This document shows positions 15,196 through 23,507 of a DNA stretch of 25,855 bases, piece after piece. The notes under the pieces were generated by a model. That model did no database searches, was not told the origin of the DNA, and saw nothing but the letters and a program-made list of their open reading frames with translations. Positions within the stretch are counted from its first letter, which is position 1, and every line of letters starts with the position of its first letter. This DNA is from Dehalococcoidia bacterium (GTDB taxonomy: Bacteria; Chloroflexota; Dehalococcoidia; Lucifugimonadales; UBA3495), in contig DPHC01000002.1 in assembly GCA_003523055.1 (NCBI GenBank), forward strand, positions 188,624 through 214,478, written 5' to 3'. A program made the translations under genes and the position numbers.

Positions 15196-15879
15196 ATGAA
15201 CGATTTTGAAACCGTCAAATTGAATAAAAAGTCTGGCACATTATGGATTGAGCTTTCACGACCAAGTGTTGGTAATTCATTTAACGTCCAAATGCGAGAT
15301 GAACTATATGAGATATTTTCTTTGATATTTCATGACGATGAAATCAAAACAGTATTGCTATCGGGTGCTGGTGGAAATTTCTGCACTGGGGCCGACTTAA
15401 CAGAATTTGGAACAGCTCCTTCACCTGTGATAGCAAGAAATGTTAGATGGAAGCGTGATCTCTGGAAATTATTTATTGAATGTCCAAAGCCCATAGTCAC
15501 AGCAATCCACGGTTACTGTATCGGTTCTGGTTTAGAGATGGCATTATTAACAGACCTAAGGATCTGTGCACAAACCGCTACTTTTATTATGCCTGAATCC
15601 AGGTTAGGGTTATTACCAGCAGCAGGAGGGACTCAATCAATTGTAAGATCCTCTAGTTTTAATACATCTCAAGAGCTTTTGTATAACGGGAGTAGGATAA
15701 ATAGCCAAACAGCCCTAAGCCAAGGAATTGTGAGTAGAGTAATCCAAGATGACAATCTAATACCTATAGCTTTTGAAATATGCAAACAAATAAACCAAAT
15801 CCCGTCCAAAAACATGGCTGCAATTAAAACATACAGCAATTTTATTTATAAACAACCCGTTAAGGCGATGGAGGAATAA
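15196..15879 (+). CDS. Enoyl-CoA hydratase/isomerase, short C-terminus
   Basis: Crotonase-fold enzyme that would add water to, or isomerise, an enoyl-CoA. The active-site features are intact: GNFCTGADL (60-68) as the first oxyanion loop, GSGLEMALLTDLRI (110-123) with Glu114, and MPESRLGLLPAAGG with Glu134, twenty residues after the first glutamate as in rat mitochondrial hydratase. At 227 residues it lacks about 30 C-terminal residues that usually carry the last helices and the aFxexRxPxF ending; it stops at KAMEE. The loss might open the active site or change the trimer contacts. The last codons contain the GGAGG ribosome binding site of the acyl-CoA synthetase that follows after one base. 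Substrate unknown. Confidence 0.87.
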   Translation: MNDFETVKLNKKSGTLWIELSRPSVGNSFNVQMRDELYEIFSLIFHDDEIKTVLLSGAGGNFCTGADLTEFGTAPSPVIARNVRWKRDLWKLFIECPKPIVTAIHGYCIGSGLEMALLTDLRICAQTATFIMPESRLGLLPAAGGTQSIVRSSSFNTSQELLYNGSRINSQTALSQGIVSRVIQDDNLIPIAFEICKQINQIPSKNMAAIKTYSNFIYKQPVKAMEE

Positions 15880-15880
15880 A

Positions 15881-17419
15881 TTGAATATATCAGAATTTTT
15901 AATACTCTCTAGTGCGATAGTACCCGATCGAACTGCAATTTCATTTGAAAATAGATCCTTCACTTATGAAAACCTTTATGAGCGTGTTAATAATATTAGT
16001 TCTGCTCTTAAAGATATCGGCATTAATAAAGGAGACCGAATAGCAGTAATGAATGTGAATTCCCATCATTTAATAGAAGTGTTTTTTGCTTGCTGTCAGA
16101 TTGATGCTGTATTTGTACCTATTAATTTTCGTGCAAAATCTGAAGAACTTTCACAAATGCTAAAAATATCACAGCCCAAATTACTGTTTTTGGGGAATAG
16201 ATACGCAGATTTAATAACTAAAGATATGCTGAGTTTAAACCAACATGTAATAATATTAGATGGCCCTGAAACGAGTGAGTCGGTTGACTATTTAAAATTA
16301 GTAAGTGGATCCGGGGAACAAATTGAGTTTCCAGAAAATGATGAATCAGATACTGCAGTAATAATGTTTACTTCTGGGACTACAGGAACACCTAAAGGAG
16401 TTTTGTTGAGCCATGACAGCTTCTCGTCGTATATATTATCGAACATATCTCCAGCAGACCCTGATGTTGAGGAATCAAATCTATTAACAGTGCCCTTATA
16501 TCATATAGCAGGATTACAAGCATCCGTAGCTGGCATCTTCGGAGGGAGAACTATAGTGTTGATGAAACAATTTTCCCCAGACCTTTGGATGTCACTTGTT
16601 AACAAACACGGAATCGATAGAGCAATGTTGGTACCGACCATGATGAAGCAACTGATAGATTCACCAAATTTTAACTTTTCAAATCTTGCTTCACTCAAAG
16701 TGATCACTTACGGAGCTTCTCAAATGCCTCTCAATGTGATAACCAAAGCTTTAAAACTTTTTCCAGGTGTGCAATTTATAAACGCATTCGGCCAAACTGA
16801 AACTGCCTCAACTATAACCATGCTTAGCCCAGAAGACCATATGATTTTAGGAACTCCTGAAGAAATACAAATAAAAACCACACGATTGTCTTCTATTGGA
16901 AAACCTCTCAATGACGTTGAAGTTATGATTGTCGGAAGTAATGGGCAACAATTACCTACAGGCGAAATTGGAGAAATAGTAGCTCGCGGAGAACGTATGA
17001 TGACAGGATATTGGAAACAAGAACAAGCTACGGCACAAACTAAAATAAATGGTTGGATTTATACTGGCGATCTAGCATACCAAGACTCTGAAGGCTACAT
17101 ATTCCTAGCTGGTAGATCAAAAGATTTCATCAAACGGGGAGGCGAAATGATATCGCCTGAAGAAGTAGAACAATTTTTGATGACCAATCCATTAGTAGAA
17201 GAGGCTGCAATTGTAGGTGTGCCAGACGATGAATGGGGAGAGGTTGTTAAGGCCTTTATTGTTAAATCACCAGGATCATCTTTAACAGAAGCTGAAATCA
17301 TAGACTATTGCGGGAGCAACTTATCCAGTTTCAAAAAGCCTCAACAAGTAACATTTTTGGATGTAATGCCTCGCAACGCTTTAGGCAAAATTTTAAAAAC
17401 AGAGTTACGAATGCAATAA
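15881..17419 (+). CDS. Acyl-CoA synthetase (AMP-forming)
   Basis: ATP-dependent ligase that joins a carboxylic acid to CoA through an acyl-AMP intermediate. All core motifs of the ANL family are present in 512 residues: TSGTTGTPKG (164-173), NAFGQTE (301-307), YTGD (394-397), GRSKDFIKRGGEMISPEEVE (411-430) and the C-terminal lysine K503 in PRNALGK. The start is TTG with GGAGG (15870-15874) six bases upstream. Normal length, no signal peptide. It is the last gene of the crotonase operon, so it probably activates the acid whose CoA ester those enzymes handle. Converges on the ThDP gene with a 12-base gap and no terminator. Substrate specificity cannot be read. Confidence 0.92.
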   Translation: MNISEFLILSSAIVPDRTAISFENRSFTYENLYERVNNISSALKDIGINKGDRIAVMNVNSHHLIEVFFACCQIDAVFVPINFRAKSEELSQMLKISQPKLLFLGNRYADLITKDMLSLNQHVIILDGPETSESVDYLKLVSGSGEQIEFPENDESDTAVIMFTSGTTGTPKGVLLSHDSFSSYILSNISPADPDVEESNLLTVPLYHIAGLQASVAGIFGGRTIVLMKQFSPDLWMSLVNKHGIDRAMLVPTMMKQLIDSPNFNFSNLASLKVITYGASQMPLNVITKALKLFPGVQFINAFGQTETASTITMLSPEDHMILGTPEEIQIKTTRLSSIGKPLNDVEVMIVGSNGQQLPTGEIGEIVARGERMMTGYWKQEQATAQTKINGWIYTGDLAYQDSEGYIFLAGRSKDFIKRGGEMISPEEVEQFLMTNPLVEEAAIVGVPDDEWGEVVKAFIVKSPGSSLTEAEIIDYCGSNLSSFKKPQQVTFLDVMPRNALGKILKTELRMQ

Positions 17420-17431
17420 CCGATTTAGAAA

Positions 17432-19087
17432 CTAAAAAGGATTTCTTATGGAATCTTCTGTTTCCGCGGTGGTTATAAATTCTAACAAAACTGCTGTACC
17501 TTCTTCTGTTTTCTTTCGAGCTCTTTGAAATGCTGGGATTATGTCATTAGGATCTTCAATCCGTTCAGCGTAGCCGCCCATCGCTTTCGCCATGTCTGCA
17601 TAATTCCCTCCTAAATCTCGAGTTCTGTATAGCTGGTGGGAATCGGCCATTTGTCGAGTTTCCACAGCCATAGTAGAATTGTTCAAAACAACAGTTATGA
17701 TAGGAATATCGCTCCTAACAGCGGTTTCAAAATCTAATCCAACCATACCAAAAGCAGCGTCTCCCATAAAGTTAACGCATACTTTTTCAGGGTCGGCTAA
17801 TTTTGCACCAATAATCAATCCTAAACCAGTTCCAAGTCCGTGAGACTTTCCCCATCCAATATAAGTACGAGCTCCATTGGATTTGTAAAAGGGAGTGATC
17901 TGATCTCTAGGGCTCCCGGAGTCGTGTGTAATTATGGCATCTTGTGGTGGTACAGCTTGCATAAAACCATTGATTACAGCGTACGGACTTATAGGTCTCA
18001 TTTTGTCATTCAATTTTCCTGTCCACTGGCTGATCCATCCTTGTTCCTCCGTTTTGATTTCTTTCGCAGTATTGTTGTAAAATTCTTTTCTGTTAGATTC
18101 AGAACCTATTATCTCTTTGCATGCTTCTATCATCTGTAGCAAGACCAGTTTTGAATCGCCCACAATAGAATGAGCGACATCATAATCTTTATTAATATCT
18201 CGAGGATCATTGGTAGAATGAATCAAAGTTTTATCTGTAGGAATGTTCATAGACATACCATGTTTAGTGAAGCTACATCCAATTCCAAACATAACATCAG
18301 AACGTCTAACAAAATGGTAAACGGGTCCTGGCATGACTCGAGATCCAGTACCTAAAGCCAGAGGATGCACTTCTGGAAATGCGCTTTTCCCTAATAATGT
18401 TGTCATAACCGGCACTCCCAATAACTCTGCAAGCTCTACTAATTCATCAGAGGCTTGTCCGTATAGCACACCTTGGCCTGCGTGTATAACAGGATATTTA
18501 GCAGCGCATAGAATTTTGGCTGCTTCCTCTACATCTCTTGGATTGCCTTGAGATAGAGCGGGAGTAATATTAGCAGGCCAAAAAAACGATTCTTCACTCA
18601 CTTCATGAGAAGCAATATCAATTGGTAATTCAACTGTAACTGGTCCTCCTCTGCCTGAACGTAACGCTGCAAATGCTCTTCTAAATACTTGATCAGTAGT
18701 GTCAGAAGCGGTAATTTGCTCAATCTGCTTGTTCACAGTAGCGAAGCTATCCATTGCGTTATATAAGGGAAATACTCTTTGCCTGTGGGTAGGGTGTCCC
18801 AATGGTAATAACAATAAGGGCGTAGAGTCCGAAAAAGCGGTAGCTATTCCGGAATAAGCGTTTTCGGCACCTGGGCCATATTGCATGGCAAAAACCCCTA
18901 GAGGGTTACCGTTAGTAATTCTACTGTATCCATCAGCAATCCCGACTCCTACTCTTTCTTGTCGACAAATTATTGGCCTAATGCCAGCTTTCGCAGCAGC
19001 TTCAATTATTGATGTTGTTGGGAAACAGCTTAAATATTTAATTCCTTCTCGTTTTAATATTTGAGCAATGATGTCAGTAGTATCCAT
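17432..19087 (-). CDS. ThDP-dependent enzyme, acetolactate synthase-like
   Basis: A 551-residue enzyme of the acetolactate synthase/oxalyl-CoA decarboxylase superfamily, which cleaves or forms C-C bonds next to a carbonyl with thiamine diphosphate. The catalytic glutamate is Glu44 in CRQERVGVG. The cofactor motif runs from GDA (442-444) to NN (469-470), with the correct 25-residue spacing but Ala for Gly in GDG. The central FAD/ADP-like domain lies around 185-325. I chose the ATG at 19087 because AAGGAAGG lies five bases before it; the GTG at 19156 would run through a hairpin and add 23 unmatched residues. Biosynthetic AHAS, 2-hydroxyacyl-CoA lyase and oxalyl-CoA decarboxylase are all open. 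CaiB genes are divergent from it, and a CoA ligase converges on it. Confidence 0.83.
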   Translation of the reverse strand: MDTTDIIAQILKREGIKYLSCFPTTSIIEAAAKAGIRPIICRQERVGVGIADGYSRITNGNPLGVFAMQYGPGAENAYSGIATAFSDSTPLLLLPLGHPTHRQRVFPLYNAMDSFATVNKQIEQITASDTTDQVFRRAFAALRSGRGGPVTVELPIDIASHEVSEESFFWPANITPALSQGNPRDVEEAAKILCAAKYPVIHAGQGVLYGQASDELVELAELLGVPVMTTLLGKSAFPEVHPLALGTGSRVMPGPVYHFVRRSDVMFGIGCSFTKHGMSMNIPTDKTLIHSTNDPRDINKDYDVAHSIVGDSKLVLLQMIEACKEIIGSESNRKEFYNNTAKEIKTEEQGWISQWTGKLNDKMRPISPYAVINGFMQAVPPQDAIITHDSGSPRDQITPFYKSNGARTYIGWGKSHGLGTGLGLIIGAKLADPEKVCVNFMGDAAFGMVGLDFETAVRSDIPIITVVLNNSTMAVETRQMADSHQLYRTRDLGGNYADMAKAMGGYAERIEDPNDIIPAFQRARKKTEEGTAVLLEFITTAETEDSIRNPF

Positions 19088-19092
19088 GCATA

Positions 19093-19100
19093 CCTTCCTT
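19093..19100 (-). promoter_or_regulatory. Ribosome binding site of the ThDP gene
   Basis: AAGGAAGG on the minus strand, five bases before the ATG at 19085-19087. It decides that start over the upstream GTG. It lies directly after the T run that follows the leader hairpin. Confidence 0.8.
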
Positions 19101-19107
19101 AAAAACT

Positions 19108-19148
19108 CTTCGTTTGTTCTCATTAACAGGTTATGAGAACAAACGAAG
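19108..19148 (-). repeat. Perfect 16-base hairpin in the leader of the ThDP gene
   Basis: Arms 19108-19123 (CTTCGTTTGTTCTCAT) and 19133-19148 are exact reverse complements around a 9-base loop. Read in the direction of the gene, the stem is followed by AG, five T and then the ribosome binding site. It may be an attenuator or a DNA operator. The distance from the stem base to the start codon is 20 bases. Confidence 0.8.
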
Positions 19149-19251
19149 TATATCACTCCATTTTAGTTTTTCCTGTCTGAACTTACAGGGTTTTTGAGCA
19201 TTATTTTCAAATGTGTTTCTTTTCAATCCAACAAAAAAAGACAAAATTCGG

Positions 19252-19257
19252 TATAAT
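19252..19257 (+). promoter_or_regulatory. -10 of the CaiB operon promoter
   Basis: A perfect TATAAT lies 30 bases before the TTG start of the first CaiB gene. No good -35 is present at 16-18 bases and there is no TG extension, so an activator may be needed, or the call may be chance in AT-rich DNA. Confidence 0.45.
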
Positions 19258-19287
19258 CTGAGAAATGTTGATAGGTGTATGTGAATA

Positions 19288-20493
19288 TTGAATAAACAAG
19301 CTTTAAATGGAATAAAGGTTTTGGACATTGGGCATTATATTGCTGGTCCTTATGCTAGTAAATTAATGGCAGATATGGGAGCAGAGGTGATAAAAATTGA
19401 GCCACCTTGGGGTGAAGCTGGAAGAACAATGTCTCCTTTTGCAAATGATGATCCTAACATTGAAAACAGCCTCCCTCATTTTTATCTCAACAGCAACAAA
19501 CTCGGTATCACATTAAATCTAAAATCATCCGAAGGGAAAAAAATATTTTGCGAGCTAGTCGCAGATACAGATATTGTAGTAGAAAATTATTCGCCTGACA
19601 CACTAAGCAATTTAGGGTTAGATTATGATCAATTAAAACTAATTAACCCAGAAATTATTTTAGTTTCTATATCTAATTTCGGACAAACGGGTCCTTATCG
19701 CAATTACAAAGCAACGGAGATCATCGAATATGCGATGGGGGGATTGATGGGCATATTTGGAGCTTATGACAAAGAGCCAATCAAGCATGCTTTGCACCAG
19801 TCACAAATAAAAGCTGGCACCAATGCTGCTAATGCAGCGTTGATGGCCATGTATTGGAAACAAGCCAATGGCCAAGGCCAGCACATAGACATTTCCATAC
19901 AGGAGTGTATTGCATACGGTCTAAGAGATACGACATCTAATTACACGTATACGGGAGGTGTCCGAAGAAGGCAACCTAACCACAGCGGAGATCTAACAAG
20001 AATTAGACAAGTCGAAGATGGTTTCATCTTGCCCAACCCTAATGTAAATACTAGCAGAGGCTTAAATTGGGAAACAGTAGCAAATTTTATCGGATCAACA
20101 GAGCTTTTAAGTGATAAATTTAGTACCCCCACTTCCCGGCTAGAAAATGCCGAAGAGCTAGGAGAAATCTTGGACAGATCTTATGGTCACCAAAAGAAAT
20201 TTGAAACATTTTACAACGCCCATGAATTACGATTCATATATGGAATCATCCTTACACCTGAAGAAGTACTCCAAAACCCACAATATCTACACAGAGATTT
20301 TTTTGTTGACGTCGTACACCCCACAGCAGGTGCCATTAAATTTCCGGGAGCTCCATTCAAAATGTCTGAAACTCCAGCACAATACTTAAAAGTATCTCCT
20401 ACCTTAGGGGAACATACAAAGGACATCATTTGTGGGCGTTTAAACAGAACTAACAATGAATTATCACAAATGAAAGCGACGGAGATTATATGA
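19288..20493 (+). CDS. CaiB/BaiF family III CoA-transferase, subunit without the catalytic Asp
   Basis: Family III CoA-transferase fold (interlocked dimer) of 401 residues. The start GIKVLDIGHYIAGPYASKLMADMGAEVIKIE, broken here as GIKVLDIGHYIAGPY (8-22) and MADMGAEVIKIE (27-38), is the family hallmark, as is FGQTGPYR (131-138). In the segment QSQIKAG (171-177) the catalytic aspartate expected four residues before the glycine is Gln173. Formyl-CoA transferase has Asp169 there. The usual GKGQ motif is GQGQ (195-198). This subunit may therefore support its partner rather than catalyse alone. The start is TTG, with AGGTG about ten bases upstream. It overlaps the second CaiB gene as ATGA, which points to a hetero-oligomer. 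Confidence 0.88.
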   Translation: MNKQALNGIKVLDIGHYIAGPYASKLMADMGAEVIKIEPPWGEAGRTMSPFANDDPNIENSLPHFYLNSNKLGITLNLKSSEGKKIFCELVADTDIVVENYSPDTLSNLGLDYDQLKLINPEIILVSISNFGQTGPYRNYKATEIIEYAMGGLMGIFGAYDKEPIKHALHQSQIKAGTNAANAALMAMYWKQANGQGQHIDISIQECIAYGLRDTTSNYTYTGGVRRRQPNHSGDLTRIRQVEDGFILPNPNVNTSRGLNWETVANFIGSTELLSDKFSTPTSRLENAEELGEILDRSYGHQKKFETFYNAHELRFIYGIILTPEEVLQNPQYLHRDFFVDVVHPTAGAIKFPGAPFKMSETPAQYLKVSPTLGEHTKDIICGRLNRTNNELSQMKATEII

Positions 20494-21860
20494 ATACCAA
20501 AGGGCCTCTACATGGTTTACGAGTGCTAGAAATGGGTCAGTTAATAGCCATTCCTAGCGCTATGAAAATGTTATCAGATATGGGAGCGGAAGTAATTCGC
20601 GTAGAATCGTCACACAGATTGGAAAGTTACAGAAATGCTTCCCTATACGAAAATAACACAACCGGGGAATTTTGGAATAGGGGAGCTAATTTTTACGAAC
20701 AAAATAGAAATAAATTAGGCCTTACATTAGATTTAAGCCAACCTGAAGGATTGGATATTTTAAAAGAACTTATTTCGATCTCAGATGTTTTTGCGGAGAA
20801 TTTTACTCCCAGGGTTATGCATTCATTCGGAATCACGTATGAAGACCTAAAAAAAATCAAACCAGATATAATTATGGTTTCTTCAACGGGTTATGGGTTC
20901 GATGGACCCTGGGCCAATTTTGGAGCCACTGGGCCGGCAACTGAATCTGCTTCCGGTATGGCTATTATGACCGGTTACAAAAATGACATGCCTATCATGC
21001 CTGAAATCCCTTACATTGACTACACGGCTGCTGAACATACAGTATTCGCAATTTTATCAGCATTGATTTATAAGCGCCGAACAGGCAAAGGCCAATTTAT
21101 TGACGTCTCTCAGACTGAAACATCCACAGCAACTGTGCCGGCAGCCATTTTAGACTATGTCGTTAATGGACGAATAGAACCAAGGCATGGCAATGAAGAT
21201 CCGATTATGGCTCCTCACGGTTGTTACCCATGTAAAGGAACTGACAAATGGATAACAATTGCAATCCAATCGGACTGGGAATGGTCGAATCTTTCCACAG
21301 AGCTTAAATTAAGTAATGAAATAACCTGTAACCCGAATTTCTCAGACATGTTAAAAAGATGGGAACATAGAGAGCAGCTCAACCAAATAATAAGTGCCCA
21401 CACCTCTACCAGAGATAACAAAGAACTCATGCATGCATTACAATCTGTCGGAGTCGCTGCCGGTATTGTAATGGAGAGCCCGGACCTTCTGTTTGACGCT
21501 CACTTAAAAGAAAGAGCCTTTTATGAAATAGTAAGCCACCATCCCAGTACTAAAATGCCTCCTTTACCCTACGCAAGTAGGCCGTGGAAATTCTCAGAAA
21601 CTCCAGCAGTTGCGCCAATAGCTGCTCCAATCATGGGACAACACAACTCATTTATCTTAAAAGAATTACTGGGTAAATCAGACGATGATATGAAAAATTT
21701 AGAAAAAAAAGCTGTAATAGGATACTCTCCATCTCAAGGAACTCCTATCCGAGCACCCGATCCTAATGAACAATTACGCCAAGGGAGAATGCAACGATAT
21801 GAATCGGATTTTCGTAGTAAAATATCTACATTTTACGGAATTTCAGAAGAACCACTGTAA
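20490..21860 (+). CDS. CaiB/BaiF family III CoA-transferase, catalytic subunit
   Basis: Second family III CoA-transferase, 456 residues, longer than the usual 400. Hallmarks are LHGLRVLEMGQLIAIPSAMK (7-26), MGAEVIRVE (31-39), STGYGFDGPWA (132-142) and RRTGKGQFIDVSQTE (196-210). The aspartate that forms the acyl-enzyme is Asp177 in YIDYTAA. About 50 extra residues form a charged C-terminal tail (from about 400) without recognised motif. It starts inside the stop of the upstream subunit (ATGA), and an acyl-CoA synthetase follows nine bases later. In known pairs of this family, such as the benzylsuccinate and malate CoA-transferases, two subunits act together. The acid and donor used here are unknown. 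Confidence 0.9.
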   Translation: MNTKGPLHGLRVLEMGQLIAIPSAMKMLSDMGAEVIRVESSHRLESYRNASLYENNTTGEFWNRGANFYEQNRNKLGLTLDLSQPEGLDILKELISISDVFAENFTPRVMHSFGITYEDLKKIKPDIIMVSSTGYGFDGPWANFGATGPATESASGMAIMTGYKNDMPIMPEIPYIDYTAAEHTVFAILSALIYKRRTGKGQFIDVSQTETSTATVPAAILDYVVNGRIEPRHGNEDPIMAPHGCYPCKGTDKWITIAIQSDWEWSNLSTELKLSNEITCNPNFSDMLKRWEHREQLNQIISAHTSTRDNKELMHALQSVGVAAGIVMESPDLLFDAHLKERAFYEIVSHHPSTKMPPLPYASRPWKFSETPAVAPIAAPIMGQHNSFILKELLGKSDDDMKNLEKKAVIGYSPSQGTPIRAPDPNEQLRQGRMQRYESDFRSKISTFYGISEEPL

Positions 21861-21869
21861 GAAATAATC

Positions 21870-23507
21870 ATGAGTCATTGGTTTAACAAAACAACTTTCC
21901 ATAACCTCTTATATGACACGAGTGGGAAATTTCCGAAAAATATAGCACTGATTTCCGGAGATAGGACGTGGACGTTTTCAGAATTAGTTGAACAAGTAGA
22001 AAAAACTGCTAACGCCCTAACCAATATTGGCGTTGTCCCTGGTGATAAAGTTGCTATTTGGATGCCCAATAGCCCAGAATGGGTTTTTTCATTCTTCGCA
22101 ATAAGTAGTATTGGGGCGATCGTTGTACCAATTAACACACGATTTAGGCGCCACGACATCGAATATATATTAAAGCAGTCAGATACCAAAATTTTACTCA
22201 CAGTAGATCATTTTGGGCCGGTGGATTACTTAAATATATTGCGTGATTGCTGCCCTGAAATAGAGGAATTCAAACCCAATGAACTCAACTTAGTGGCATT
22301 CCCTGAACTAAAATCAATTATCGTATCAGGCAATTCGCAATTGTATTCAAGTACACCTTGGGAAACCTTTATACGAGATTCTGAGACCACTAACTTACCA
22401 AAAAAGCACGTAGCTCCAGATAGTGCTGCTCCAAATCAAACAGTTCTAATGATGTATACCTCTGGTACGACTGGTTTTCCTAAAGGAGTTATGCATAACC
22501 ATAATATTCTACGGACAATTACCGATGCAGCAAACCGTATGGGATATACAAATCGTGATGTGATTTTAATGTACCTACCTTTGTTCCATTGTTTTGGCTT
22601 ATATGAAGGTCCATTAATGTCGATCACTACCGGTTGTACAATGGTTTTGATGGAACGCTTCGAATCAAGTAATGTTTTACATTTAATAGAAAAATACCGA
22701 GCTACTGTAATAAACGGTTTTGACACTCACTTTCACGACCTTATAAACGACAAAACTCTGAAACAAACAACAACTTCATCGCTAAGAACAGCATTGTTCG
22801 CAGCCGGTATGGAGGCTACTGAACCAATTGCTAGGCAAGCTCAAACTCTATTGTGCCCTACTGTTACTGCTTGGGGAATGACTGAAGTGGGAGTAGGAGC
22901 CACAAGGTCATTTCTGGATTCACCTATCGATATAAGATGTAAAAGTTCTGGATACCCTTTGCCTGGCTATGAATTTAAAACTATTGACCCTGACACTGGC
23001 ATCCAAACACCTTACGAACAACCTGGAGAATTATGTATCCGAGGATATGCATTAATGCAAGGTTATTATAAAAAACCAAAAGAAACACAAGATGCCATCG
23101 ACTCCAAGGGTTGGTTTCATTCAGGAGACGTAGCTGTAATATCTTCGGATACTAGCATTCGTTTTTTGGGAAGATACAAAGATCAACTAAAAGTAGGTGG
23201 AGAAAACGTTGACCCAATTGAAGTGGAAGCATATTTACAAACCCACCAGTTAATTGACAAAGTACAAGTAGTAGGAGTCCCTGATACTAGGTTAAATGAA
23301 GTACCATGCGCCTGCGTGGTATTGAAAACAGAAAATTCAATAGATATTACCGATATTTCAGAATACTGCGTAAACCAGCTAGCTAGCTTCAAAATTCCAA
23401 AATATTTATTGATCTTCCAAGAATTTCCTATGACAGCTAGTGGCAAAGTTCAAAAGTTCAAGTTACGAGAGCTGGCTACTGAACAACTGGGAATAATCAG
23501 CCCTTAA
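21870..23507 (+). CDS. Acyl-CoA synthetase (AMP-forming)
   Basis: Second ANL-family ligase of the window, 545 residues, activating a carboxylic acid to its CoA thioester. Motifs in order are TSGTTGFPKG (197-206), TAWGMTE in the middle, WFHSGD, GRYKDQLKVGGENVDPIEVE and the C-terminal lysine K526 in MTASGK. It differs clearly from the ligase at 15881-17419, so this is not a recent duplication. Starts nine bases after the CaiB stop with no strong ribosome binding site, consistent with one operon. Its 3' end overlaps the convergent GMC gene by 11 bases. Overall form resembles fatty-acyl-CoA ligases, but chain length is not readable. Confidence 0.92.
   Translation: MSHWFNKTTFHNLLYDTSGKFPKNIALISGDRTWTFSELVEQVEKTANALTNIGVVPGDKVAIWMPNSPEWVFSFFAISSIGAIVVPINTRFRRHDIEYILKQSDTKILLTVDHFGPVDYLNILRDCCPEIEEFKPNELNLVAFPELKSIIVSGNSQLYSSTPWETFIRDSETTNLPKKHVAPDSAAPNQTVLMMYTSGTTGFPKGVMHNHNILRTITDAANRMGYTNRDVILMYLPLFHCFGLYEGPLMSITTGCTMVLMERFESSNVLHLIEKYRATVINGFDTHFHDLINDKTLKQTTTSSLRTALFAAGMEATEPIARQAQTLLCPTVTAWGMTEVGVGATRSFLDSPIDIRCKSSGYPLPGYEFKTIDPDTGIQTPYEQPGELCIRGYALMQGYYKKPKETQDAIDSKGWFHSGDVAVISSDTSIRFLGRYKDQLKVGGENVDPIEVEAYLQTHQLIDKVQVVGVPDTRLNEVPCACVVLKTENSIDITDISEYCVNQLASFKIPKYLLIFQEFPMTASGKVQKFKLRELATEQLGIISP

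Noticed and set aside
17424..17436. TTTAG-AAA-CTAAA between two convergent genes as a terminator
   Set aside because: Five AT-rich base pairs, not stable enough.
19088..19156. Longer ThDP enzyme starting at GTG 19156
   Set aside because: The extra 23 residues are encoded by the hairpin arms and do not match the family; the ATG at 19087 has AAGGAAGG.
19172..19189. Small stem CCTGT/ACAGG followed by T run
   Set aside because: Only five base pairs with an eight-base loop; too weak for a terminator and no gene ends there.
17432..21860. Oxalate degradation genes frc and oxc
   Set aside because: Gene types are similar, but the ThDP protein does not show recognisable oxalyl-CoA decarboxylase features and the transferase has two subunits; kept only as an analogy.
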